Shown: piece by piece, positions 36,675-45,938 of the stretch
Position numbering within the stretch: position 1 is the stretch's first letter
Layout: every line of letters starts with the position of its first letter
NCBI RefSeq assembly: GCF_024808665.1
Contig: NZ_JANUBZ010000016.1
Coordinates: 43,501-90,335 of the forward strand
Direction of reading: 5' to 3'
DNA length: 46,835 nt
From: Mucilaginibacter empetricola
GTDB lineage: Bacteria; Bacteroidota; Bacteroidia; Sphingobacteriales; Sphingobacteriaceae
Made by a program: the position numbers and the translations under genes
Notes under the pieces: generated by a model
What the model saw: the letters and a program-made list of their open reading frames with translations, nothing else
Database searches by the model: none
What the model was told of the DNA's origin: nothing

Positions 36675-37651
36675 CCGTTTATCCAGCTGAACTTATATTC
36701 CAGCATCGGGTTTTTCATTCGGTCAGCAACACGTAGCAAACGATTGGGAAGGTTCATGATATAATCACGCGCTTTTTCGCCGGTTTCATTCAAGTCAACA
36801 ACGTGTTCGATGTGCCAGTCTTCAATCAGTTCTTTTAAAATATCAACGTAGTCAATAGCGGTATAAATACCTAAACGCTGGGCAGCGTCGGTAAAGTGAC
36901 CAAATGTTTGTCCTATTTTTAAACCTACTTCGCGTAAGAAATGCGCCGGCATAACAATTTTTTTGCGCATCATATCTTCAAAAGCTATCATAGCTTCATT
37001 CGCATCAACCTCAAATATTTTCTCAATAAAATATTTATAGGCCTTAGCATGGCGCGCTTCATCGCTGGCTATAACACCACACATTTTTGATAATAAAGTA
37101 TCACCATCTTTTTTAGCCTGTGATGCTACGCGGCGATGCGAAACATTTGTTGCAAGTTCCTGAAACGAAGTATAGATAAAGTTACGGTACGGATCATGCC
37201 CGGTACCAATATCAAAGCCATCGGCAATAAGATATTGGGTTGATATTTCCATCATCCGCATATTTACACGACCCGATAAATAAAGGTATTTGTTTAACAA
37301 ATCGCCATGGCGATTTTCTTCACCAGTCCAGTGGCGTGTCCACTGCATCCAGCCGCCATCCTCATCGCGCGATACGCCCTGAACCATAGTTAACCACGAT
37401 TCATAAGTTGGCAGCGCCTCTTCGGTAATGGTATCGCCAATTAATACTGCTATTAAATCGTATGATAAGCCCTGGGCGCTTTCCTGCAATTCTTTTATTT
37501 CGTTAAAAAACGTTTCGCGGGACGAATCAGGCAAAAAATCAGATGGCTGCCAAATCGTATCGATGGGCTTTAAATATTCATCCTTTTTTTCAAGCATGAA
37601 TTTTTCAATGTGCAACATCACTTCCCGACGCTTTTCTTCAAAAAATAGCAT
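36671..37651 (-). CDS. Acyl-ACP desaturase (diiron)
   Basis: 326 residues from the ATG at 37651; the reading from 37696 adds 15 residues that look like leader. A further possible start is the Met of LHIEKFML. It is a soluble ferritin-like diiron enzyme that introduces a double bond in acyl-ACP. Iron ligands are in WTGEENRHGD and SDEARHAK (the two ExxH motifs), as in FA_desaturase_2 proteins. Bacterial copies exist in Bacteroidota and Actinobacteria. It would adjust membrane fluidity. Confidence 0.92.
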   Translation of the reverse strand: MLFFEEKRREVMLHIEKFMLEKKDEYLKPIDTIWQPSDFLPDSSRETFFNEIKELQESAQGLSYDLIAVLIGDTITEEALPTYESWLTMVQGVSRDEDGGWMQWTRHWTGEENRHGDLLNKYLYLSGRVNMRMMEISTQYLIADGFDIGTGHDPYRNFIYTSFQELATNVSHRRVASQAKKDGDTLLSKMCGVIASDEARHAKAYKYFIEKIFEVDANEAMIAFEDMMRKKIVMPAHFLREVGLKIGQTFGHFTDAAQRLGIYTAIDYVDILKELIEDWHIEHVVDLNETGEKARDYIMNLPNRLLRVADRMKNPMLEYKFSWING

Positions 37652-37706
37652 ATCAATATATAATATATAGTGTGCAAAGGTAGCGATTAAATACAATAAT
37701 AAACTA

Positions 37707-38828
37707 TCAATTTTGGCCTTTATAACCTATGGCCTCTTTCATGCATTCAGGAAGATTGGCTAAAGAAGGTTTACCATTGAAAATAGAAAAATTGCCGCTG
37801 TAATCCCACATCATTCCGGGTATGTCCAATGCTTTGAGCGATTGGCGGACGGCACTGATATACCTGCAACGGCTATTTAAATCGGCATATTTATTATAAA
37901 CCCCATATTCGCCGCAAATTATCGGCACATCGTACTTCGCCGCCCAATTTTTTGCTATCATCAACTTATCTTTTATTGATTGCACGTTGCCATCCAAATG
38001 ATATTTATCATAGTTCTTTTCACCATCAGTATTTTTTGCCCTTTGGTTAATAACTGGAAAATTTTCCGCATTATAAGGAAATGGCACCCCAACTGTTGCT
38101 TCCTGATCGCCAGCCCACTCCGCTCCCTGGTGGGTAAATAAAAAAGGCTCGTAAAAGTGGAAGGTATAGATAACATTTTCATCAGCCAGCCGTACAAAGC
38201 GGCTAAGTTCATAAATACTGTTATAATTTGTGGCACCAATTATAAGCGTTCGTTCTTTATCAATTTTCCTGATAGCAGTTACAATATTAAAGGCAGCATC
38301 TTTCCAAATTTGCGGATCCATATGAGGGGGCTCATTATATAACTCAAAAAATAGATTATCATGGTTTACATGTTGATATCTTTTAGCTATCTTTAACCAT
38401 AAGGTAATAATTTCAGATGTTTCGGTTAAATAATTAGCGTCGTTAAAATTACCGTTGTGATAATCTATTATTAATTTGAAGCCATATAAATTGCATTTTT
38501 GAATGATATTATCAATGTGGGTAAATATTTGCTCAATCGGAGTATGTTCTGATTCAAAATATTCAAACGCAACCGGAAGCCTTATACTCTTAAATCCAAG
38601 CTGTTTTAGTAGTATAAAATCGGCGTCTTTTAACCCATTTTGGCTTAAAGCGTCTTTATTCCAGGTTTGTTCGAGCCAGGATACACTAACGCCATTATCC
38701 AAACTTTTGGCCCTTTTAAAAGCAATTAAACGGGCAACCGGCGTTGTTGGATTGCTTTTTGCTATATTTAGGCAGGTAAATATTGATAATAACAGCAACA
38801 ATGCGTTAAACTTTATAAACTTAAACAT
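37707..38828 (-). CDS. Glycoside hydrolase family 5 endoglucanase-like protein
   Basis: 373 residues: signal peptide (1-24) then a (beta/alpha)8 GH5 domain. The acid/base Glu166 is in YNEP and the nucleophile Glu307 in CGEYGV, with His/Tyr of FHFYEP between them. It is divergent from the histidine kinase/BcsB operon by 136 bases. A periplasmic glucanase beside a cellulose-synthase-like cluster recalls BcsZ (GH8) in Proteobacteria, so trimming of the polymer is a reasonable inference. Confidence 0.9.
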   Translation of the reverse strand: MFKFIKFNALLLLLSIFTCLNIAKSNPTTPVARLIAFKRAKSLDNGVSVSWLEQTWNKDALSQNGLKDADFILLKQLGFKSIRLPVAFEYFESEHTPIEQIFTHIDNIIQKCNLYGFKLIIDYHNGNFNDANYLTETSEIITLWLKIAKRYQHVNHDNLFFELYNEPPHMDPQIWKDAAFNIVTAIRKIDKERTLIIGATNYNSIYELSRFVRLADENVIYTFHFYEPFLFTHQGAEWAGDQEATVGVPFPYNAENFPVINQRAKNTDGEKNYDKYHLDGNVQSIKDKLMIAKNWAAKYDVPIICGEYGVYNKYADLNSRCRYISAVRQSLKALDIPGMMWDYSGNFSIFNGKPSLANLPECMKEAIGYKGQN

Positions 38829-38964
38829 GACTATCAGATGATTAACGTAAACAACATGTTAAAATGTGCATAAGTATGTATAAACGCTTTTTATTATTTT
38901 CATTTACTTTATAGTGATTAAATTATTGGTTGCCGAAATCTTATTATAATTTAACAAAAAGATA

Positions 38965-40311
38965 ATGTTTGTTCAAATAACCAACGAAGAATTTTCAAAA
39001 GAGATATCTAAAAAGGCCTGGTACCAGACAAATAATATTATCTGGATGATCTTATTTACATATCCTTTAATTTTAATCATCGATATTATTTTTGCCAATT
39101 CCATCTGGCTTCAATTTTTTATCGTCCGTATTACCACCGATGTTATCATATTTTCTCTATACAGTATTTTTCAACGGAAAAACTACGATTACAGAATACT
39201 CCTGCACATTACCCTTTTCCTGCTTTCCATTACATCAGCAATTGAGTGTAATATAGTTGACATTCAAAACCTTAATATTTATTTTCTAGTTTTCTCTGCA
39301 ATAATACTCTTTTTTAACCTGATGGTATTTTGGGAGGCCTTTAATTCCATTATTCAAGGTTTGTTAGCTTTATTATTACTGGCTATATTCTTTAAAATAT
39401 TTAACCAATATACTATTGACCTTATTATTGTTAATGGCGGTCAATTCTTTTTCATTATCGTTTTAATTTCATGCCTTATACCCGGCGCCCGTTATAAGGT
39501 GGTTATGCGCGATATCCGGTCGCAAATATTGATCACCAAATCAAACGAACAGCTAAAGAATCAAAATCATGATATCGCCGAAAAAAACAATATCATTGAT
39601 GCCCAATACGAACAACTAAGAAAACTGGATAACCAAAAAAACAGTTTCATTAATATAGCAGGTCATGATCTTAAAAACCTGGTAGGTTCAATCATTATGA
39701 GTAATAATATGCTGAAGGATGAAGATTACCGGCTTAGTTCAGATCAGATCGAACTGATTGGTTATATTTCCGAGTCATCCGACAAAATGCAATACCTGCT
39801 AAACAAGCTAATGGATGTTAAGGAGATTGAATCGTCTGAAATGAAGTTTAACCTGGAGGTTTTTGACATTAATGCCGAGGTTTTGCACGTATTTAGAGGA
39901 TTGGTAGAAACCGCGCAGATGAAAAACATTCACCTGATTGATAACATATTAAAGTTACCTTTGAATGTTAATCTGGATAAAGTTTTTTCAGGCCAGGTGT
40001 TTCAAAATCTTTTATCGAATGCAATTAAGTTTTCACAAACCAATAATAATATCCGCGTTATAACCAGTTTACACCGTCAAAAATTTGTATTCGAGATTAT
40101 TGACGAGGGTATACCTATTGGCATGGAAGAACTTGATATGATGTTTAGTAAACTAAAAACGTTGAGCGATGCGTCAGAGCATGTAGAAAGCCGGCTTGGA
40201 CTGGGCCTTTCTATTGCAAAATTAATGGTGCAGGAATTAGGTGGGGAAATTATGTATCGCAGCGACGAAAATGGTAATTATTTTAGAGTTGAATTTCACG
40301 TAATAAATTAA
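38965..40311 (+). CDS. Membrane sensor histidine kinase
   Basis: 448 residues. About five to six membrane helices fill residues 25-180, a coiled coil spans 190-225, then HisKA with the phospho-acceptor His234 in AGHDLKN, and HATPase with NLLSNAIKF (N box). The G1 region reads DEGIPIG, so the usual DxGxG is not matched at the second Gly; G2 GLGLSIAK is intact. No response regulator gene is adjacent. It is 13 bases upstream of the BcsB-like gene, so it is probably expressed with the exopolysaccharide genes and may report on their product or the envelope. Confidence 0.88.
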   Translation: MFVQITNEEFSKEISKKAWYQTNNIIWMILFTYPLILIIDIIFANSIWLQFFIVRITTDVIIFSLYSIFQRKNYDYRILLHITLFLLSITSAIECNIVDIQNLNIYFLVFSAIILFFNLMVFWEAFNSIIQGLLALLLLAIFFKIFNQYTIDLIIVNGGQFFFIIVLISCLIPGARYKVVMRDIRSQILITKSNEQLKNQNHDIAEKNNIIDAQYEQLRKLDNQKNSFINIAGHDLKNLVGSIIMSNNMLKDEDYRLSSDQIELIGYISESSDKMQYLLNKLMDVKEIESSEMKFNLEVFDINAEVLHVFRGLVETAQMKNIHLIDNILKLPLNVNLDKVFSGQVFQNLLSNAIKFSQTNNNIRVITSLHRQKFVFEIIDEGIPIGMEELDMMFSKLKTLSDASEHVESRLGLGLSIAKLMVQELGGEIMYRSDENGNYFRVEFHVIN

Positions 40312-40324
40312 TATTGACAAACCA

Positions 40325-42406
40325 ATGAACAAATTTTTAACCTTATTAGCCCTTGTATTTCTTTTAAGTAAGGCATCATTGGCCCAAAGTGTTGTGTCCT
40401 TTAAATCACTCGGACACAATGATGATGCTATTTACGGAATGAGTGGTGCAAGTTCATTTTATGTTAAGGTTTCTCCTATGGTTGAAATCAATGGCAGTAA
40501 GCTTGTTTTATATTTTGAGCCTTCACAGGCATTAATTAAAGAGCATTCTTTTATTAATATTATTTTAAACGACAGACCTGCTTATAGTGCGCGGTTAACA
40601 AAGGACTCCATACAAAAGGTTACGTTAAATATAACCCGCGATGATATTTCGCCGGATAAATTTCTGAAAATCCAGATCAAAACCCTGTTAACCATTAGCG
40701 ACGATATCTGCCGCGATTTGGATAACCCAGCCATGTGGTTAAAAATAAAAGACTATTCTTATCTATCGTTCCAAAGAAATAAATCAGGAGCTACTGATGT
40801 AAACATCAGCAATTGTTTTGAAAGCAAAAGAGCTATTGTTTACCCTGCTGATCCAACGCTGCATGATTTAAAAGCGGTGGCCTGGGCTTACGCCAGATTA
40901 AAAAAATCGCAAAACAAGGCAATATTAGTTTTCCCGGCTAATCAAGTGCCCGATAGTATTAAAAACTATATTGAAGTTGGTAGCCTTTCTGCATTACCGC
41001 AAGACAAACGCGATCTGATAAAAGTAACTCCTCAGGCTAATGAGGGTATTCTGTATCTGTCAAAATCATCTGCTACAATTACAGATACTGTTACCCAAAT
41101 GGTTAACGAAAAGGGTGTAATGGTTGCGCATAAATCATTCTCGACCGAAACGGTACCAGCCGAAATATTATTTGTAAGCGGTGGCGATGACGACGCCGGT
41201 TATGAAAAAGCTATTACCGCAATGGGTAATATCAATATCTTAAATTCAACTTTTGGCGATTATCTTTTAATTGATCAGGCTCAAAACACCTACTTTAAAA
41301 CTGTTGACGAAAACCGTTCAAAACTGAGCTTAAAACAAGTTGGCGGTTCAAGTGATTTCTTGTCAGGAATTGGCTCTTTAAAAAGTGCTTATAGTTTCAA
41401 AAATAGTGACTTTAACTTTACGCCTAAAGAAGTTGAAATCAGGTTTATTGGTACTTACAGCGGTTTAAATCCGGGTGATAGAGGATATTTCAATATTTAT
41501 TTAAACGGCTTGCTCATCAGCAGCGAAAAACTGGATGCTTCGGGTAAGTTAAATACTTCGGTAACTATTAACCGTTATCAGCACCATAAATACAATACGC
41601 TTGAATCTGAATTCAGATTTTTCCCTACAAACGGCGAATGTAAAAACAGCTTTATCAATTTCTTCGGCGAGGTTGATGTAGACAAATCTTACCTGGAATC
41701 AAAAAACCCTTTTATTTCCAGCGATCTGAGCTTTTACCAATATCCGGAAGCTTTTAATACCGGCAGCACACGCATAATTGTATCAAAAGATATTGCCAAA
41801 TACTCTGCAGGTGCAATTGGTGAAATTATTTACGAATTGAATAACAATATCAATTCAAATAACTTCCCTGACTTTGTTTATTCAAGTGACATACAAGCCG
41901 GTGATTTAAAAAAATACAACATCATTGCCCTGCTTGATAAAAGCGATCCGTTATTGAACGAATTTCCTGATGCACCAATCAAATTCAGCCAAAACTTCCG
42001 TTTGTACAATACCGACAATAATAAAATAGTTTATTCACTGTCAGACACGGTTTCATCCGGGCTTGCACAAATATTCTATGGCCGCAGCAATAATGCAACA
42101 TTGGTATTAACAGCTACTGGAAGTCACCCGTCGGATGCACTATTGGCCGCATCAAAGTCAATTACCGAGCAATTATCTACACTATCAAGTAATGTTTGCG
42201 TAACCGATGTTAATTCAAACAAATACCTGTTCAACATCAATAAGTCAAGCGGAAATTTGGAGTATGTTGATGCCAAAAGCACCCTTACCAAGTTTTGGGA
42301 CAGCTATAACTTATACATATTATTAGGTATACTGATATTGATATTACTTTCATTCCTTTTTGTACGTTCAAGGGTTCAAAGGTCACAGGAATTATATAAC
42401 GACTAA
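40325..42406 (+). CDS. BcsB-like cellulose synthase regulatory subunit
   Basis: 693 residues: signal peptide (1-20, ending SLAQ), two jelly-roll-like carbohydrate-binding halves with alpha/beta flavodoxin-like domains, and one C-terminal membrane helix at about 663-685 followed by a short basic tail. That is the BcsB layout (PF03170), although many Bacteroidota members are divergent. BcsB holds the growing glucan chain in the periplasm and activates BcsA through its C-terminal anchor. The next gene starts after a hairpin-bearing 106-base gap. Confidence 0.82.
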   Translation: MNKFLTLLALVFLLSKASLAQSVVSFKSLGHNDDAIYGMSGASSFYVKVSPMVEINGSKLVLYFEPSQALIKEHSFINIILNDRPAYSARLTKDSIQKVTLNITRDDISPDKFLKIQIKTLLTISDDICRDLDNPAMWLKIKDYSYLSFQRNKSGATDVNISNCFESKRAIVYPADPTLHDLKAVAWAYARLKKSQNKAILVFPANQVPDSIKNYIEVGSLSALPQDKRDLIKVTPQANEGILYLSKSSATITDTVTQMVNEKGVMVAHKSFSTETVPAEILFVSGGDDDAGYEKAITAMGNINILNSTFGDYLLIDQAQNTYFKTVDENRSKLSLKQVGGSSDFLSGIGSLKSAYSFKNSDFNFTPKEVEIRFIGTYSGLNPGDRGYFNIYLNGLLISSEKLDASGKLNTSVTINRYQHHKYNTLESEFRFFPTNGECKNSFINFFGEVDVDKSYLESKNPFISSDLSFYQYPEAFNTGSTRIIVSKDIAKYSAGAIGEIIYELNNNINSNNFPDFVYSSDIQAGDLKKYNIIALLDKSDPLLNEFPDAPIKFSQNFRLYNTDNNKIVYSLSDTVSSGLAQIFYGRSNNATLVLTATGSHPSDALLAASKSITEQLSTLSSNVCVTDVNSNKYLFNINKSSGNLEYVDAKSTLTKFWDSYNLYILLGILILILLSFLFVRSRVQRSQELYND

Positions 42407-42437
42407 GCAATTAGCTTAATCACATTTCAATTGATAT

Positions 42438-42476
42438 AAGCAAACTTAGCAGGGCATTCCCCGGCTGAGTTTGCTT
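42438..42476. terminator. Intercistronic hairpin between the BcsB-like and glycosyltransferase genes
   Basis: Arms AAGCAAACTTAGC (42438-42450) and GCTGAGTTTGCTT (42464-42476) pair over 13 bases with one G-U wobble and a 13-base loop. It lies 32 bases after the bcsB-like stop and 37 before the next ATG. No T tract follows, so it may be an attenuator or mRNA-stability element rather than a full terminator. Confidence 0.65.
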
Positions 42477-42512
42477 AATAAATGTTTTAAACTTTACCGA
42501 AATAAAATAAAT

Positions 42513-44351
42513 ATGTCGATCCCCGAACTTTTGATTAATGACGGTTTCATATCTCAGCACGATCGGGAAAAAATTGATGATTTATCAAAAAGATCGGGGT
42601 TATCGTTTATAAAAATTGCCCTCAACTTTGGTTACATATCCCGCAAAAACTACGAACGATCGTTGTTAAATGCAGGATATGTTTTTAAAGAAATACGGGA
42701 ATTACCCTTTGATACTGAAGTTTTAGAAAAAATTGAACTAAAGTTTGCAGACCAGCATGTTGCCATACCCCTTCGTATAGAAAATAACCGGGTAATAACT
42801 ATAATGGCCGATCCAAGTAATCAGTTGTTTATAGATTATGTAAGGTTTACTTATGATTGCGAGCCCGAAATTATTGTAGCGTCAGATTTGGATATTGTAT
42901 GGCTAAGTCATAAACTACTCGGTGGTAAATACGTAAAATCGGCCGTTTTTGAACTTTTAAAACGCGACCCCAAAAGCTCTGCATTTATTACATTTACTTC
43001 GTCGCAACTGGTGTTCATATTTGCCTTTCTGGCACTTATTGTAATTGGGTTGATGATAAACTTTAAAAATACATCTATCACTATAAATGTATTAATCAGC
43101 TCTTTTTTCCTGGTGGCTATATTATTCAAGCTATTCCTGGCGCTGGTCGGGTCCCGCTTCGAGCTGCATCAGGCAGTAACCCGCGAGGATTTAAGAGAGT
43201 TAAAGGAAGAAGATTTACCGATCTATACTATACTACTTCCTGTTTATAAGGAAGATAAACTGATTAAAAAACTGATCTGGAACCTACAGGCACTTGATTA
43301 TCCACGCGAAATGCTGGATATTAAGTTGCTGATAGAGGAAGACGACAGCAAAACCTTAAATGCTGTGCGTAACCTCGATTTCCCTGCCATATTTGAGGTA
43401 GTAGTGGTTCCATTTCATATGCCTAAAACAAAGCCAAAAGCTTGTAACTATGGGCTCCACTTCGCAAGGGGTAAGTATTTAACTATTTATGATGCCGAGG
43501 ATATTCCGGATACCGATCAGTTGAAAAAGATAGTTTCGATGTTTAATCAGCTGCCATCGCATTTTATCTGTATCCAAAGTGCTTTAAATTACTTTAACCG
43601 GAATGAGAATTTCCTTACACGGATGTTTACCCTGGAATATTCGTATTGGTTTGACTATATGTTACCCGGTTTGGATACACTTGATATTCCGATCCCTTTA
43701 GGTGGCACCAGCAATCACTTCAAATTAGAAAACCTGATTGAATTAGGCGCGTGGGACCCTTTTAACGTAACCGAAGATGCCGACCTTGGATTACGGGCCT
43801 ATGCAAAAGGCTATAAAATAGCCGTAGTAAATTCAACTACTTACGAGGAAGCCAACAATGAGCCATTTAACTGGATACGTCAGCGCTCCAGGTGGATTAA
43901 GGGCTATATGCAAACTTATTTGGTGCATATGCGTAATCCGGTTGCACTATGGCGTAAGCTGGGCTGGAAAGGTTTTTTAGGATTCAACTTCTTTATAGGT
44001 GCCACACCGTTAACTTTTTTGGTGTATCCTTTTTTACTGGCCATTTTTATAAGTTACCTGGTATTTGATTTATCAACCATCAGAACTTTGTTTCCGGATT
44101 GGGTATTGTTCATGTCGATATTTAACCTGATGGTGGGTAATATATTGATGATTTATATCAATATGATGGCCGTATTTAAACGCCGCTATTATGAGTTGAT
44201 ATTATTTTCGATAGCAAACCCGGTTTATTGGTTAATGCACTCAATAGCCGCCTTTAAAGGCCTTTATCAGTTAGTAGTTAAACCTTTCTATTGGGAAAAA
44301 ACCGAACACGGCTTAAGTAAGGTCAATAGTCCAACAAACGTTGTGAAATGA
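42513..44351 (+). CDS. BcsA-like processive glycosyltransferase (GT2) with N-terminal MshEN-like domain
   Basis: 612 residues from ATG 42513; the reading from TTG 42471 is not needed. Residues 1-135 resemble the GspE/MshE N-terminal domain that binds cyclic-di-GMP in MshE and in NfrB. Two TM helices (165-182, 192-212) precede a GT2 domain: DDS 277-279, DAED 327-330, TED 420-422, QRSRW 457-461. Three to five TM helices follow. No PilZ domain is present. The MshEN-like segment lacks the usual Arg and Gly of RLGxxL (SIPELL, then GLSFIKIAL), so cyclic-di-GMP binding is doubtful. Its stop overlaps the next start by four bases. Confidence 0.85.
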   Translation: MSIPELLINDGFISQHDREKIDDLSKRSGLSFIKIALNFGYISRKNYERSLLNAGYVFKEIRELPFDTEVLEKIELKFADQHVAIPLRIENNRVITIMADPSNQLFIDYVRFTYDCEPEIIVASDLDIVWLSHKLLGGKYVKSAVFELLKRDPKSSAFITFTSSQLVFIFAFLALIVIGLMINFKNTSITINVLISSFFLVAILFKLFLALVGSRFELHQAVTREDLRELKEEDLPIYTILLPVYKEDKLIKKLIWNLQALDYPREMLDIKLLIEEDDSKTLNAVRNLDFPAIFEVVVVPFHMPKTKPKACNYGLHFARGKYLTIYDAEDIPDTDQLKKIVSMFNQLPSHFICIQSALNYFNRNENFLTRMFTLEYSYWFDYMLPGLDTLDIPIPLGGTSNHFKLENLIELGAWDPFNVTEDADLGLRAYAKGYKIAVVNSTTYEEANNEPFNWIRQRSRWIKGYMQTYLVHMRNPVALWRKLGWKGFLGFNFFIGATPLTFLVYPFLLAIFISYLVFDLSTIRTLFPDWVLFMSIFNLMVGNILMIYINMMAVFKRRYYELILFSIANPVYWLMHSIAAFKGLYQLVVKPFYWEKTEHGLSKVNSPTNVVK

Positions 44352-45913
44352 AAACAAACCCATCAAAATATCTGCTGCCTATTACCATACTATTGGGAAT
44401 TTATTACCTGCTATTAGGCATCTATTTAAATAGATTAGGTTTTTTTAGTCAGGAAGGTCTTTTTTATATTGAGAAAACCAAAATTGTTGTTGATGGTTTT
44501 GGCGACAGGCTGAAAGTTATGGGCTTAACTGCTCCAATTCTGCCATTTTACGCATCATTTATTTTTTCATTTTCAAAAGTAACCGAGTTATTTGCACCGG
44601 TAATTGCATCGGCCGTATGTACCACAGTCCTTTTTTATATACTGGCCAATGCGCTTTTAAAAAGAATAGAAGATACTTTTTACCTGTTTGTGTTATTGAT
44701 TATTTTCACGCTTCATCCGGGAATATTATATGCAGCCTGTTCGGGCAAGTCGGTGGGCATGGTATTAATATTCTTCCTGCTTTTCTTTTTTAACCTGCTT
44801 AAATTCTATCGTTCAAATACTACGTTTCACGTCTCCATTGCCAGTATTTGCCTGGTGGTATTAATATTTTGCGATTATAAGTTTATATGGCTCGCCTTGT
44901 TCTTCATACCACTGGTGCTATCAATAACGGTAAAAACACTAAATCTGGGCGAACAGGAATCAATATTCAGGCTTTTTCAAAGTTTTAATAATCCATCCTT
45001 ACGCCGAAAACTGATAAATAAAACATTTGCCCTGTACGTTATCTTGTTCATACTACCACTGGCCTGCGTAGTTTGCTATAAATTATTAAACCTAACTCAC
45101 GCCCAGGATTTAAACTATTTTGACGAAAGTCCTTACGCTACATGGAGAGTTTTAAGCGATAAATTAAGTTTCGATCAGCTATCAACCAGTTCTGTTTATC
45201 AATTACCAGAAACGTCGCTACTGATATCAGCCAGAATTATTCTCTTTTGCCCCCTAATACTAGTAGCCATCTATCTGTTCAAAAACAGCACCTACCAAAT
45301 GTTAACCTTGTTAACACCTTTTGCTTTTGTTGAATTCTTGCATATCAAATACGAAAAGGTTTTCTTAGCGCACGAATATTATTTGATATTTCTTGTTTTG
45401 TCGTTATTGTGCATTGTTTACCGATCTCAAACGATAAAAAATCAGCAGGTATTAAAATTGGTAGTGGGGGCCTTGGTACTTGTGCAGCTTTACACCGGAT
45501 ATTTCTTTCTTCAAAACTCTTCCATTTCCGAAGAACGGGCCTTTAGCACAATATTGTTTAATGGCTCGCCCGATCCAAAGCAAGAAGAAAATAGAGAACT
45601 GGCCGTTTATTTAAATCATTTACCGGATGATGCTCACGTGCTGATTGATGATGCTATAGCCTACCCGGTAGTAGCTTTCACCAGTAACCTGCATAAGTTG
45701 ACCCTACCTTACGAAGGCGCATTTTTAAGCGCTATAGAAGCACCAGATAAATACGACAATTACGTATTATTGGCGACTGATAAAAATGAAGTCACCGGAT
45801 TTACGGAGTTGAATGTTAAATACGTACCCATCATAAAGAAGGCAAATAGCGCACTGAAATTAAGAAGAGTGTATGAGACCAATGACTGGATACTTTATAA
45901 AGTATTTGAATAA
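44348..45913 (+). CDS. Polytopic membrane protein, possible GT-C/ArnT-like glycosyltransferase
   Basis: 521 residues with 10-12 predicted membrane helices up to about 400 and a soluble tail (400-521). The early loop after TM1 contains GLFYIEKTKIVVDGFGDRL, where acidic residues would fit the catalytic loop of polyprenyl-phosphate-using GT-C enzymes, but I see no exact PMT/GT39 motif. It overlaps the GT2 stop (ATGA), so it belongs to the same operon. It may modify or export the polymer; that is inference from context. Confidence 0.65.
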   Translation: MKTNPSKYLLPITILLGIYYLLLGIYLNRLGFFSQEGLFYIEKTKIVVDGFGDRLKVMGLTAPILPFYASFIFSFSKVTELFAPVIASAVCTTVLFYILANALLKRIEDTFYLFVLLIIFTLHPGILYAACSGKSVGMVLIFFLLFFFNLLKFYRSNTTFHVSIASICLVVLIFCDYKFIWLALFFIPLVLSITVKTLNLGEQESIFRLFQSFNNPSLRRKLINKTFALYVILFILPLACVVCYKLLNLTHAQDLNYFDESPYATWRVLSDKLSFDQLSTSSVYQLPETSLLISARIILFCPLILVAIYLFKNSTYQMLTLLTPFAFVEFLHIKYEKVFLAHEYYLIFLVLSLLCIVYRSQTIKNQQVLKLVVGALVLVQLYTGYFFLQNSSISEERAFSTILFNGSPDPKQEENRELAVYLNHLPDDAHVLIDDAIAYPVVAFTSNLHKLTLPYEGAFLSAIEAPDKYDNYVLLATDKNEVTGFTELNVKYVPIIKKANSALKLRRVYETNDWILYKVFE

Positions 45914-45938
45914 TCATTGGAGAGGGATTTCACCTGTC

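Noticed and set aside
42471..42512. TTG start of the GT2 gene
   Set aside because: The TTG lies within the intercistronic hairpin; the ATG at 42513 matches the start of the conserved domain.
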